Part shown: piece by piece, positions 32,171 to 42,779 of the stretch
Layout: each line of letters starts with the position of its first letter
How positions within the stretch are numbered: position 1 is the first letter of the stretch
Source: Prorocentrum cordatum
Lineage: Eukaryota; Sar; Dinophyceae; Prorocentrales; Prorocentraceae
Reading direction: 5' to 3'
Length of the DNA stretch: 64,000 nt
NCBI GenBank assembly: GCA_963575745.1
Contig: CAUYUJ010017648.1
Span: 62,001-126,000, forward strand
Notes under the pieces: generated by a model
Databases searched by the model: none
What the model was told of the DNA's origin: nothing
Seen by the model: the letters and a program-made list of their open reading frames with translations, nothing else
Translations under genes and position numbers: made by a program

Positions 32171-32598
32171 TCTGTCCCCCTCAGAAGGAAGGAAATTGGA
32201 GAGGGAGAGATGGTAGCGAGGGCCGCCGCGAGCGCGCGAAGCTCTTCGTGGCTCGCGATTCCTCGTCCCCATCCTCCTCGTCCTCCTCCTCCTCCTCCCC
32301 AAGGGGGGGGGGGTCGGCGCGAGAGCGCGACGCGATTCGAGCTTCCCGCCTCGAAGTGCGACCTGCGCGAACTCCGCTGCCCCCCTGCGGAAAACGGGGG
32401 CGGGCGGAGACCCAGACCCCCTCTGCGCCGCGAGCAGAGACAAAGCGCTGCCACAGAACACGCTCAAGGCCCACTCGGGCGGCGCCCGGGGCGGCGATCG
32501 CGCCCTCCGCCGGACGCTGCGCTGCATCTGCCGGCCTCGGGGGGGCCCCGCCTTGGGCCCCGGGGGGCGGTCGCAGAGCAGCTCGGGACGAGGATTAT

Positions 32599-33326
32599 GT
32601 CGGGCGTGTCCCCCTACAGGGAGATTTTCGACGAAAAATAAAAGTTATCCCGGCAAAGCAACCTAACAGCGATGTGTATAAGCATATTTGTCAGCCTCAG
32701 CCTGCCTCAGCCTCAGCCTCAGCCTGCCTCGGCCTCAGCCTGCGTCAGCCTCAGCCTCAGCCTGCCTCAGCCTGCCTCAGCCGCAGCTTGCCTCAGCCAC
32801 AGCCACAGCCTCAGCCTCAGCCTCAGCCTGCCTCAGCTTCAGCCTCAGCCTCAATGTGGCCTGGGAATGGTGTTCTGGGAACACGAAGAACACGAAGTGG
32901 CCTACAGTTGGCTCCGGGCATTCAAAATGTGGCCTGGGAATGGTGTTCTGGGAAGACGAAGTACACGAAGTGGCCCACAGTTGGCTCCGGGCATTCAAAA
33001 TGTGGCCTAGGAGTGGTGTTCTGGGAATGGATTCCTAAGGATTCCTAAGAATTCCGAAGGATTCCTAAGGATTCCTGGGGCTGACCCTTTTGTCCAGTTT
33101 TGTCCGGATCCCGCCCACACCCCCCTGGGGCGTCAAGATGCTTTCTTTTGACACCACTAGAAACCTATCAGCAAAAGCTGTTAGGTAAATACCCCAAAAA
33201 TACCCCAAGAAGGCCAACAAATATTCAAAACATCGTCCCCAGACTATTTTTGAACTATGTTTTGATTTTTGGGGGGGTATTTTTTTTTTTTCGTCGAAAA
33301 TCCCCCGGTAGGGGGACAGGCCCGAC
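32599..33326. mobile_element. Foldback element F3d, interrupted by a composite satellite
   Basis: Left end GTCGGGCGTGTCCCCCTACA...TTTTCGACGAAAAATA. Right end TTTTTCGTCGAAAATCCCCC...GGACAGGCCCGAC. Between them, ATAGTCTGGGGACGAT (reverse orientation) matches F3b. The composite satellite copy 2 (32645-33188) separates the two parts. Confidence 0.75.
32645..33188. mobile_element. Composite satellite element, copy 2 (nested in F3d)
   Basis: TTATCCCGGCAAAGCAACCT, a short hexamer block (32690-32860), three 62-bp units, ATTCCTAAGG repeats (about 33030-33085), then CTTTTGACACCACTAGAAAC, CCTATCAG and TGTTAGGTAA. Its insertion splits F3d in an AT-rich spot (AAAAATAA / ATACCCC). Confidence 0.7.
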
Positions 33327-33439
33327 TTAAGACGAGGAGCGCCGGCCACGGGGACGGCTGCAGGCGGTTCCGGGGGGCCCACGCGGTCCACGGGTCGCGG
33401 CGTCGCTGGTCCGGGGTCGTCCTGGGTGGGAGCGAAGCT

Positions 33440-33670
33440 CTGGGAGGTTGAGGGGCGGTGAGAGAGAGGGGTGGTGGTGGCAGCAGAGGGAGAGAGAGTG
33501 GGAGGGAGAGAGAGAGAGGGGAGCGAGGTGGCCGGAACGCGAGAAAGAGGCAGTGATGCTTGGGCTGGGGAGGGAGAGAGAGAGAGAGGGGAGAGCGAGG
33601 GGAGAGAGAGTGGGAGAGAGAGAGGGGAGCGAGGTGGCCAGAACGCGAGAAAGAGGCAGTGATGCTTGGG
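33440..33670. repeat. GA-rich tract with 106-bp duplication
   Basis: GAGCGAGGTGGCC(G/A)GAACGC, AGAAAGAGGCAGTGATGCTT occurs at 33521 and 33627 among GAGAGA runs. Confidence 0.9.
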
Positions 33671-33889
33671 CTTGAGATGGTATTGCACGGGGGCGCCTGC
33701 ACTCCTTTGGTGGGACGAGCGGCCTGCTGCAGCACATCTGTGTGTCACTCCAGGTCCGGCCAAATGCTGGACAGAGCGAAGGAATTGCTGGAGTGCTTCC
33801 CCGAAACGCCACTGGCTTCGTCCAGACACCGTGTCATGCCTCGCGTGCGTCTGCGCAGCGTGAGTATGGTTCAGGAGAGGAAAAGACAC

Positions 33890-34033
33890 AGACACAATTA
33901 ATCGTCGATTCCCAGGAAAATATGGGAACATATGGGAAGTGGGGGGAAGACAAACACCCAGAAAATATTTGAAAATATCGGGAATCTTTTTATTTGTGTG
34001 TATTTATTTGTGTGTCCTTGGGCCCCTTCAATG
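33890..34033. repeat. Repeat F6 copy b
   Basis: ACACAATTAATCGTCGATTC...TTATTTGTGTGTCCTTGGGC. About 145 bp. Confidence 0.8.
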
Positions 34034-34917
34034 GTGTTCGGCAGGGCAACACAGCCCCGGCGGCTCGAGCCGAGGACCGCGGTCTGGCTCCAGCCAGGCG
34101 GCGGGCATGGCAGGGAGCGAGGAACATCCTCGTGGGCGCTCCTGCCGCTGCTGCTGCCGGCTCTTACTTCAGCCACCTCGGAGGTCTCCCGTTCGGGGCT
34201 GGACAGAGCCCCCAGCAGTGGCACGTCGATCAGTGCACTGTCCGTTTTCGGCTCTCGAGAGGGCGCCGTGGCCGTCATTTTCCAGGCTTGCGCCCGCCAG
34301 GTTTGGGCCTCAGGTCGTTTTCACGAAACCACGTTTTGCTCTAAAGGGGGGTCTGTCCATCCCTGACCCATGGCGTGCTGGGGGCGTTGGCAGAGGCCTC
34401 GGCGAGCTGCTCGATGAATCAGCTGCACGGGGCTGCTGGTGGCAGGCACTGGCGAGGACGGCCTCCCACCGGCTTGCTTCAGAGGCCCGGCCGCAGGGGC
34501 CCGACCTGTACAGCACCAGGCTGGCCTGCCTCGTAGGCCCCGCCGATGCAGTGAGCTCTGTTGATAGGGCCGGCACGCTGCTTGCGTATCGGATAGCCTT
34601 GCAGTGTACCCAGGATAGGGATGTGAGATGCTGCTCAGAATCGGTTCGGCCCTTCCTCGTATGGGTTGGCACGCATTTGCCGTATCGGATGGTGCGACAA
34701 ACCGAGACTCCGAGAATCTTTTCTGAACCGTCGCTCGACCCTTGGACGGGCCAGCGCGCCGCCGCGATGGCGGATGGGCGGGCACGTCCAGCTCGTTTGT
34801 GTGAGACATTTTGCCTTCGCGGATTGGGCGTCACGTCGCCTTGATAGCGCATGCGAGCCGATGTGACACCGGCGGTGGGTACGAGGAAGTGCTTTTGTGT
34901 CAGGGTGGGGGAAAAAG

Positions 34918-35063
34918 CGCAGACACAATTAATCGTCGATCCCCCTGAAAATATGGGAAAATATGGACAGTGGGGGGGAAAATGAAAACCCACAACATTT
35001 TGGAAAATATGGGGGATCCTGGGATTTGTGTGTATTTATTTGTGTGTCCCTGGGCCCCTTCAC
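34918..35063. repeat. Repeat F6 copy c
   Basis: ACACAATTAATCGTCGATCC...TTATTTGTGTGTCCCTGGGC. Same orientation as copies a and b. Confidence 0.8.
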
Positions 35064-35599
35064 TGTGGGGCGTCGGAGGGGAGACCGGCTCCCTCCGTGC
35101 ACACGCTGACGGTGTGTTAGCTAACGGCGAAGTAGGACATCCAATTGTAGAAAGGCGTGGTTCGTGACCAAACCACTGTAGGAACGTGTGTTTCGTGTTT
35201 TCCTATATTTCGCTGCGTCGTTGCCGCTCGATACATTCTCACATTTGAAGTGTAGGAAAGTGTGGTTCGTGATTGCCTACAATTTGTTCTGCGCGAGCTC
35301 GGTGTCACAAACATCAAATTCCCAACATGGCCGTTAGCGCGGCCTTGGTCCCTGCAGCGGGCTGGGTGCATGGCGGTCGGTTGCCCTTGCTTGGGGACAT
35401 CTCTGGTGACGCCCGCCGCCGGCCACAGGTGGTCGGCACTCGTCTTCGGATTCGGAACGATCGAGATGGATGCTTCGAAGAAATAGGCCTCAAACATATT
35501 TCGAAGAATGCATACTCCGAATAACAAGCACTTGTAAGAAACAACTCCGAAGAACAAATACGCCATAAACATACTTCGAATAACAAATACTTCGAAGAT

Positions 35600-35727
35600 G
35601 GCGCTCCGCGCGGATTTCATGGATCCGCCCTTGGCCCCTCTGGCGGCGCCTCCGGCGCCGCCCCTGGAGCGCTCCGCGCGCCAGGGAGGGGAACCAGCGC
35701 AGATCCAAAAAAGTCGCGCGGAGCGCC
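35600..35727. mobile_element. Foldback element F1e
   Basis: Inverted ends GGCGCTCCGCGCGGA and CGCGCGGAGCGCC around the F1 core. Followed at once by R2-related sequence (35735-35870). Confidence 0.7.
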
Positions 35728-35734
35728 AAGACCG

Positions 35735-35870
35735 ACAGCTCTGACAGCAGTCCCTGCTAATTTTGAAGAGGACTCGCTGTCGGTGTCGCCGCAGGCATGG
35801 TCCAGTTGAGGCGCAAGCTCGCCTGCCCAACAACGGCCGCTGTCGGTATTGGACATTGCGAGGGTGGGAT
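35735..35870. mobile_element. Repeat R2 copy C (partial, diverged)
   Basis: Shares GACTCGCTGTCGGTGTCGCC and CTGCCCAACAACGGCCGCTG-like blocks with R2. The ends are lost. Confidence 0.5.
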
Positions 35871-36330
35871 TCCCATGCGCCCATGCGTGTTCATCGAAAG
35901 GGCGTGCATCCGAATTTCAGGTAGAGAGAATGCCCACGCCTGTCCATCGACAGGGATGGGCGTCTGGGCCAGGACGGCGCCTACGTCGACACCGTAGATG
36001 TCATGGGTTGTTGCGCCCGCGACAGCAGTCTGGCTGTTTCACGGTTGTTTAAGCGGCCTGATATATCGGATGTGTTGTGAATGTTTTTATGCAGCGAGCC
36101 GAAGCTCTCACACGCACAGAAAAAAACCCTCGTTGCGAGGGCAGGATGCCCATGCCTGTTTGTCTACATGGATCAGTTTCCCAGCTTCTAGGCGTGCGCA
36201 GCGGATACCATTGCCATCGATAGGGATGGACATCCACGCCGACGCGGCGCCTAAGTATTCCTGACAGTGTCGATGTCGAATATTGCCGTGCCCGCAATTG
36301 CTGTTTGGCCGTCCCGCGGCCATGTCAGCG
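35860..36330. repeat. Decayed direct repeats beside the gypsy remnant
   Basis: Two related stretches of about 200 bp contain ATGCC(C)A(T/C)GCCTGT...CGA...GG(G/A)TGG and GGCGCCTA. A third, weaker relative lies at 40100-40290 on the other side of the pol remnant. They could be old LTRs or a local satellite; the similarity is too weak to decide. Confidence 0.3.
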
Positions 36331-36389
36331 TACTCAAGATCGCGGATGCCCAGCCGTCAAAGAGTACCGCAGTTGTTTGTTCATTATTT

Positions 36390-38700
36390 CACTTGGTGTC
36401 TGATGGGCCAGTTTCGCATGCATGCTTGGCGCTAGAATAATGTCGAAGCGTTCCAGGTATTGATCCCAGGGCTGATGTTTCCCCATCGTGCTTGTGCCAT
36501 TGTTTCCTTGCTGCGCGCCATGCGCGCGTGAAGAAACTAGAACACGTCACGCTTTCGGAGCGTGCATAGAGTCGCGCAGTAATCGACATACCGAATGTAT
36601 TGCGACACCAGAAGTTGCATGTCATTGCTGCTTTCAAGCGCCGTGTTTGGAAATCTAGGCACTGGGCGTTGATTTCGATCGACGCAATCTGCGTAACAGT
36701 ATTCGCCGGACATCGCTTTGGGGTCGGCGTCAGCTTGAAGTGCTGGGCGCTGACGTTCAAGCTCTGGCGAATCCTGGCGCCACGACGTTGGAGGAGACTG
36801 TTGTGCTGGCGGATTGTATGCAAATTCAGTTACGGGCAGCTTTCGGCCGCGACGATCGCGTGCACTATTTGTGCCAGCTCGGTTCGCGAACGTTGCATGT
36901 GGGCATGGCCAAACGCTGAGACGGTCGTCGCGGGCCCCTGGTGGCGCATGCCGTTTTCTCCGAGCGCATGTGCAAGCTTCAGTTTCTGCAGTCAGTAGAA
37001 CCAGTAACGCTGAGCGAGCTCGTAATCTGGTCTTGCGATATTGGATTATGTCTGATTTGCACTTTTGCTTTTTGCGGCTGATGCCAGCGACGGCAAGGTG
37101 TGCCATCGAAGCTGCGCTTATCGTGCTTTTCGGGCCTGGCGACCATCGTTACAACGGGGTTGTTGGAATGCGACTGGGCACCTGCGCGATTCCACCTTCA
37201 GTCTGTTTGCCCCGTCACGCGGGAATGTACTTCGCGACGCGCCCCGAGATCCCACTCCGATATAACCAGCCGAGCGTCTCAAGAATAGCCAGGGTTTCAT
37301 CGTGACCTCTTACGTTCGTTCGAGCGCAAGAAGTTTGCAAGGTTCGAAGAACGAATGTGAAACACCGTGGGGAAAAGATGTTGCAGAAGTCTTTCACAAC
37401 GCCGTGTTGGATTCAGCATGACAGTTTTGCCCTCAAGCAGTACCTGCTGAACTTGCGCATCCCCGAGCACAGCCATCTTGCCAAGGAATGCAGTGGCGTT
37501 GGGCTTGCCGACCCACCGATGCAGGACGCGACAACTGTTCGTGCGAGGTGCGGATATCTTGCGCGTCGTTCACGGGCACGCGCGAACGGGTGCGCTCAGG
37601 CAGTTCTTCCTGCCAGGCGCTGTGCTCAAAGCAGAGTGCCGTCTCCCGCAGGTAGTTGCAATTTGCTATTGTCTGCGTGGTCCACGTTGCAGTCGCACGT
37701 CGCTTGCCGATTACGGCATCATTGCTTTTGCGGGCGCGAGCCCGAGACCAGGCCGCGGCGACGTTCTCCAAGGGCCTAAGGGCGCGGTCGACGCCGGCAA
37801 AGGGTCGCAGAAGCGACTTCTGCGGCATTGCGCCGTCTGGTATGGGATAAGCAGCATTCGGGCTCGATCTTGCATGATTGCCAGTGAATTGTTGCAGACG
37901 ATATTTGGGCGAAGCGGGGGGAGTCTTCAACTATGATCTTTGATGGATTGTGCATCAGGCAACCCGTCGTTTGCCCGATATTCCCCCGCCCAACTATCTG
38001 GAACAACGGGTCGATTCTTAATTGCACGTGGTGCAGTCGCCTGAGCGTCGCGTTTGCGTAGCGTCTGGAGATGGAGACCCGGCCGCTGGCGCTCGTTAGT
38101 CGATGGTTCGCCGATTTGCAGTGGTCGCAGGCACGGGGGCCCAGTTCCGCTTGTTTGATTGGCGCGGCGGCCGCGATCCAGCGCGTCGGCGACGAATTTG
38201 CTCCCCCGAAGCACGCGGCCACCTTTTGTGCTTGAGTTTGGCCGCGATCTTCTTATTTTTCCATTGCAGTCGAGAGGGCATGTTGGACATCGCTGCCAAG
38301 CCATCCCCCTGCGCAGCACTGCCTCGCAGCGTGCCCGCGCGTGGCCGCCGAGGGCGCGCTTGCCGTCGGAACCATCGTTGTTGTCGCGCGCTCGCAAGTC
38401 AAGCCGCGTGAGAGATTTTCACGATAGCGTGCATGTTCCCGGCGCGCACGGCGATTGCCGGCGGGTGATCTTCCAGGAGCACGGGCGTGTCGTGCGTCGA
38501 CCCTGCGAGCCGCGTGCAACGCGAGCGGTGGCCCACCCGCTGTGCGGACGCGCTCGATCCGTCATTCTCCATGCAGCGCGCGACGCGGGGCAGGCCTTCG
38601 AGGCTTCGACAGCAGGCGCCACGCGCGAAGAAAATGCGCATCTCTTGAACCCTGTCTCACGGTCACCTAAGGGCAGGCCGTTAAGCGCGTCGGTCGGATG
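36390..38700 (-). pseudogene. Decayed Ty3/gypsy-like pol remnant, minus strand
   Basis: Blocks of an LTR-retrotransposon pol occur in order on the - strand, out of frame with each other. They are an RT-thumb/RNase H segment with YRLQQFTGNHARSSPNAAY and ALRPLENVAAAW (about 37910-37700), an integrase zinc-binding segment with VRGHDETLAILETLGWLYR and VAKYI (about 37310-37220), and the integrase end with KLPVTEFAYN (about 36850-36815). The gap of about 400 bases between the last two fits an integrase catalytic core. A possible linker (DHPTDALNGLPLGDR, about 38720) lies upstream. Frameshifts and stops show it is inactive. The resemblance is from memory of the family, so the class call is moderate. 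Confidence 0.5.
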
Positions 38701-40434
38701 ATCGGCCCACGGGGCGTGCCGCGATCGACGGTTTGCCGTCTCCGACGTGATCCACCTCGTGTCTATGGCGTTTCTGGGCACGCGCATGTTCAATGTCGGC
38801 CCGCTCGCTTGAACGCATGTGCCCTGCGCCCCGATTGGTGGTCCACCTGGGTCTGCTTTCTTCGAGGTTGCGCTGCGCGCATGCACCGCGGGCGCCGCCA
38901 TGGCTCGATATACCCACCTTGCCGGAGGGAAATCGCTTCATGCTCCAGGAACACCGCTAATTTGGACCAGATTATGTGTTCAAGGTGCAGCAGTTATTGC
39001 AGGCCGTTGCAGACAGATGTTTACGGAAGCGCCTTGAGAATGGATCCAGCCGGTTTTTGCCCAACACGGTTTGCGCGAGCATCGCGCATCCGTCTTTGGT
39101 TTCGCATCGCATCTACGTCGGACAGGTTTGCACGTTGGATTGTTGTCCACGTGTCTTCTTTATTCTTTCGTTGGAGCTCTTGATGAACTCAAGATCAATA
39201 GAACCCAGCGGCGGGTCTTTCTGCGAGAGTATTCGTGCTCACCATTGTGCCGAATTACTGGGGAGATTGAAGCGTTTTCATATGATCCCTGATTTTGAAA
39301 TCAATGTCGTGGTGTTGGTGGCTGATGACATGCTGATGTATTTGAGGATTCGCTACGAGCTCCAGGGCATCCAGCGTTTGTGAATCTGGGGCGTTTTAGT
39401 TTGCATTGTTTCGATGTGCGCGCTCGGAATTACGTCTTCTCGAGCACCAGCATGATCTCGGGAACAGTTCGCGTGTCAGAGGCTCTGATGACTGAGGTCG
39501 TTGTGGCTTGTCAAGCGAACAGTTCTGGATTGATGGGTCTTCGCGTACTTGGCCGCGCCATGATGCGGCCCTATTGCGCGGAAGCCCGCCCTGGCCCTCA
39601 AGTTCGTCGAAGTTCCAGCAGAGGATTTCGAGGGACACGCGAGCAGCTGGAGCAGCCATGTGACCAGAGTCCCTGCGTACGACGCGCAGGCGAAGCTAGC
39701 TTATGCGACCGATTCGCGACGCTGATTTCCAGCCGTGGGCCACCTGGGGGCCCCCTGTTAGCTGGCGCAGTTGCGCGCCCCGCCCCGCGCCGAAGAGGGC
39801 ACCTGCGATTGTGATTCCACCTGGGGGGCGGCAGACATGAGGGAGTCAGCGCATAGTCTGCTGCAGCTGTTCTAGGTGGTATAGTTGCCCCCCTCTTGCT
39901 CCGCAAAGTGCCGGTGCGAGCCGCAGTTGCAGCGAGGCGCGTTCAAGGATGCATCGCTCGGGCGTCCGCGGCGGGCATTGCAAAAACCTTTGCGTCCGCC
40001 ATCGGGACCTAAACGCATAGAGAGAGGCACGCCGCTTGCACTGAGCCTCCTCTCGTCCGGTCTCCAAAGCATTCTCTCGGCTCTTGGACTGGATTTCGCA
40101 GCCTCGCCGAGGGCGGGCTTTCCATGCCTGTCCAACGAGTGGTAGTCCCTACACGCATGCACGAGGAACGGTTTCCCGATGCCTGTCCGTCGACGCGGGT
40201 GGGCACGGCGTCCAACGCGGAGACTGCTTGACACCGCTGGCGTCAAAGGCTGCCGCGCGCGCGACGGCTCTCTGTTTTTTTTCGGGGAGCACACAACGGC
40301 ATGCCAATAAACATGAGCACTAAGTTGGCCCAGCTTCTTCAGCGCGTTCGCCCTCCCAGCGTGGACAAACAAAGGTCGCCCAGGTTGGAACAAACTTCGG
40401 AAAGCTGGCCCAGGTGTCTTAGGTGATGATTTCA
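38701..40434. other. No gene supported
   Basis: Sequence of moderate GC upstream (in - strand sense) of the gypsy remnant. It could hold its lost gag and RT, but I cannot identify motifs. Confidence 0.4.
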
Positions 40435-40575
40435 CGCATCGTATTTTCGGATCGGCACTCGAGGCCCCCTGGCGGCGCCTCCGGCGCCGACCCTGGCGCG
40501 CCATGGAGGGGGGTGCAACGCCGATCCGAGAAACTTCCGCGGACCTCCGAGCTTTTTCTGCTTCTGCCACTGTGG
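40435..40575. mobile_element. Foldback element F1f
   Basis: TTTTCGGATCGGCACTCGAG, core GGCGGCGCCTCCGGCGCC, right arm GCCGATCCGAGAAACTTCCG followed by CGGACCTCCGAG, as in F1a. Confidence 0.7.
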
Positions 40576-41500
40576 CGTCACATAGTTTCGCTGCCTTGCA
40601 GGCGGGCCGACGCTCGTGGATGCCTAGCAGACCCCTCGCCGCGAGGGCGGGGTGCCCCAGTGGGGCGCTACCTGGAGCTGGCTGTGGTGTGGCCACCTGT
40701 TCGCCCCAGCTTGAACCCTCTGGCGATGCCCGAGGGTCGGGGTGTACCTCCCTAAGCAGGGCCGCGCACCGCAGCAAAGTGAAGGTGTGCGATCGTATGC
40801 TGCCTTCGCCCAGCCAGTCACAGGGTAAGGGGCCGCTCAGGGGCGCTCTTGGATCTCAGAGACTTCGCAGCCGCTCCCCGTGCGCCCCCCTGAGCCTTTC
40901 CCCTTGCCAAGCATGGGATGGCGTCGGCACTGGGAGGGACAGACAGTAGGAGGCAGGGGGGGGTGAGGGGGGGAGGCGTAGTGAAGCGACTTCGCAAGTC
41001 TCCCTCGTCTTCGTGCTATAGGCGCCATCTCTTGGCCCTGTCTCCGATCTGCGCTTGCTGCAGTGCCCCCAGCATTGCAGCTCTCAATGATTACAACTCT
41101 GGTGGGTGGGTGGACGACGGAGCGGAGGGTTTGCCAGCAGGATTGCCCATGCAAGTTTTCGTGCCCAGGACAACTCGACTCCATGAGGCACTATCTGTAC
41201 TGTCCTGTTCTTTGGGCTGAGGTGCATGAGACATGGCACCCAGAAATTCATTCCCTTGGAGCAGTATCTTGATTGTCGTCTAGCTCTCTCTCTCTCTCTC
41301 GTGTCCAGTCGGATGAAAAGAGGACTCTTGCTGTGCAGAGAGTTAGAGTTGTGCTGGCATTATATAATACGTAGAATGCGGTGAAGAACCCCACCGCACG
41401 CGAGCTGGGTGATACTGTGCCCTGTGCCACTTCAGCCAGAGCGCAGCTAGGACCGCAAATGCCAGAGGATCATGCATAACTATTGGACATCATTCTGGGC
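40576..41500. other. No gene seen
   Basis: Ordinary sequence with a short CT run (41283-41301). Nothing recognisable. Confidence 0.5.
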
Positions 41501-41640
41501 TATGCGTGAGGAGGAGGAGGAGGAGGAGCAGGAGGAGTTGGAGGGAGGAAGAGCAGAAGGACGAGGACAAGGAGGAGGAGGAGAAGGAGGATGAAGAGGA
41601 AGAAGAGCAGGAGGATCAGGATCAGCGCAAAACCAAGACG
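41501..41640. repeat. (GGA)n purine tract
   Basis: AGGAGGAGG run with GAA interruptions. Confidence 0.9.
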
Positions 41641-41739
41641 CACCGACGATGAAGAAGTAAACCCTTCTTTAAAGCTCCCTCTTCACACGACCCTGCAAAC
41701 ATGCATCTGCATTGCGAGACATGCCACTTTTAAAGACAA

Positions 41740-42215
41740 CTGTCTGATAATTCTGAATCATGCCAAGACACCCTGTCTGGGACTTCAGCGCCGCGACTCA
41801 ACGTGAGCGCTGCGTCTTGACAGTCCTGAGTCGTGCCAGGACACAACTCCTGGGACTTCAGCGACTCGGAGAAACGTGGATCTTGTGTTCTGACAGCCCT
41901 GAAGGATGCAAGAGCGCCGCTCCTGGGATTCCCAACCAGAGATTCCTTGAAACCGTTGCAGACTTTGAAACGAATGTGCGCGGCGCTGTGGCGAGAACCA
42001 CAATGTGAAAAAGTGAGCAACCCTCCATCCTTCACGGTGTTGCGAATGCTCGAAGGCGCATGTGCGCGGCGCCACGGCGAGAGACACAACTTCAAAAACC
42101 GCCCGCCTTCTGTCCGTGAATTCTGTTTCAAACTTGCAACACGTGCATGCGCGGCGCCTAAGCGAGAGCCACCTTTTCAAAAAGACCCAGCCTCCATCCA
42201 GGGAGCTATTGCTAA
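41740..42215. repeat. Minisatellites, minus orientation
   Basis: 41740-41930 has three ~72-bp units with CCTGGGACTTCAGCG and TGACAGTCCTGA. 41920-42215 has three ~85-bp units (TTTGAAACGAATGTGCGCGG, CGGCGAGAACCACAA, CCCTCCATCC) that are the reverse complement of the 2700-3050 repeat. Confidence 0.75.
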
Positions 42216-42309
42216 ATCGAAGCTGCAGGATCATACATGGTAAGGACTCCCCGGCGACATCCCCGACCCGCCCATCCGACACGTCTGCGGGTGCGACAGG
42301 GGGAACTGA

Positions 42310-42600
42310 TGTATAAGAAAAAGCGGATGGAGGAGGAAAAGGAGGAAAAGGAGGAAGCGGAGGAGAGAAGGAGACGGATCAGGCGGAGGCGGAGGCGGAG
42401 GCGAAGGCGAATGATGCGGCGGCGCAGGCGGCGGACGCGACGGAGAGCAGGCAGGAGGGGGTGCGGAGGGAGGAGAGGGGGGCGGGCTGGGGGAGGCAGG
42501 GGCGGGGGCAGCGGGAGCGGGCGGGGAAGGGCGGGCGCGGCGCGAGCCGGCGGCGCGAGGGGGGCGAGGCGGCGGCGGGAGGGGAGAGGCGCAGGACGGG
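42310..42600. repeat. Purine-rich GGAGGA/GGCGG tract
   Basis: GGAGGAAAAGG-type, then GGCGGAGGC-type repeats immediately upstream of GOGAT exon F. Confidence 0.85.
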
Positions 42601-42613
42601 GAGGACCCGCCAG

Positions 42614-42666
42614 GTGCGTGCCTGGACCGCAACGGCCTGCGGCCCTGCCGCTACTACATCACGAAG
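42614..42666 (+). CDS. GOGAT: GOGAT exon F (LDRNGLRP exon)
   Basis: Following GACCCGCCAG, the exon completes the split Gly codon and reads ACLDRNGLRPCRYYITK, matching the family's GAxLDRNGLRPxRYxIT. LDRNGLRP closes the glutamine-binding part of the domain. The end is placed at the GA donor after AAG (GAGCGC); the 3' limit could shift by one codon. The next exon should encode an (A)SE(V/A)G segment, which I did not find downstream in the window. The exon sits between a purine-rich tract (42310-42600) and a pyrimidine-rich tract (42780-43155). The LINE insertion starts about 490 bp downstream. Confidence 0.87.
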
Positions 42667-42779
42667 GAGCGCCGCCCCGCCGACGGCCGGTCGGCCGGCC
42701 GCGGCCGCGGGCGCCGGTTGCTCGTTGGCTGTCGCTCCACTGCCGCCCCGAATTTTGTCGTCTTTCAGCTCGTCTTCCT

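Larger units (their letters stand above)
2136..42666 (+). other. GOGAT: Split glutamate synthase (GOGAT) gene, six recognised exons
   Basis: Extent of the recognisable part of one gene. Six exons in family order on one strand join without breaking the reading frame and give about 139 residues of the class II glutamine amidotransferase domain, roughly residues 225-365 of a bacterial large subunit by family knowledge. The enzyme makes glutamate from glutamine and 2-oxoglutarate; this domain releases ammonia from glutamine. Introns run 2215-9410, 9456-15853, 15945-28115, 28196-31515 and 31586-42613, starting GA, GA, GT, GC and GC and ending AG; every exon begins with G. About 418 coding bases lie in 40.5 kb. 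Upstream exons (catalytic Cys, the RFSTNT region) and downstream exons (synthase and FMN/Fe-S domains) are not seen. Whether the enzyme is ferredoxin- or NAD(P)H-dependent cannot be told. Confidence 0.82.
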
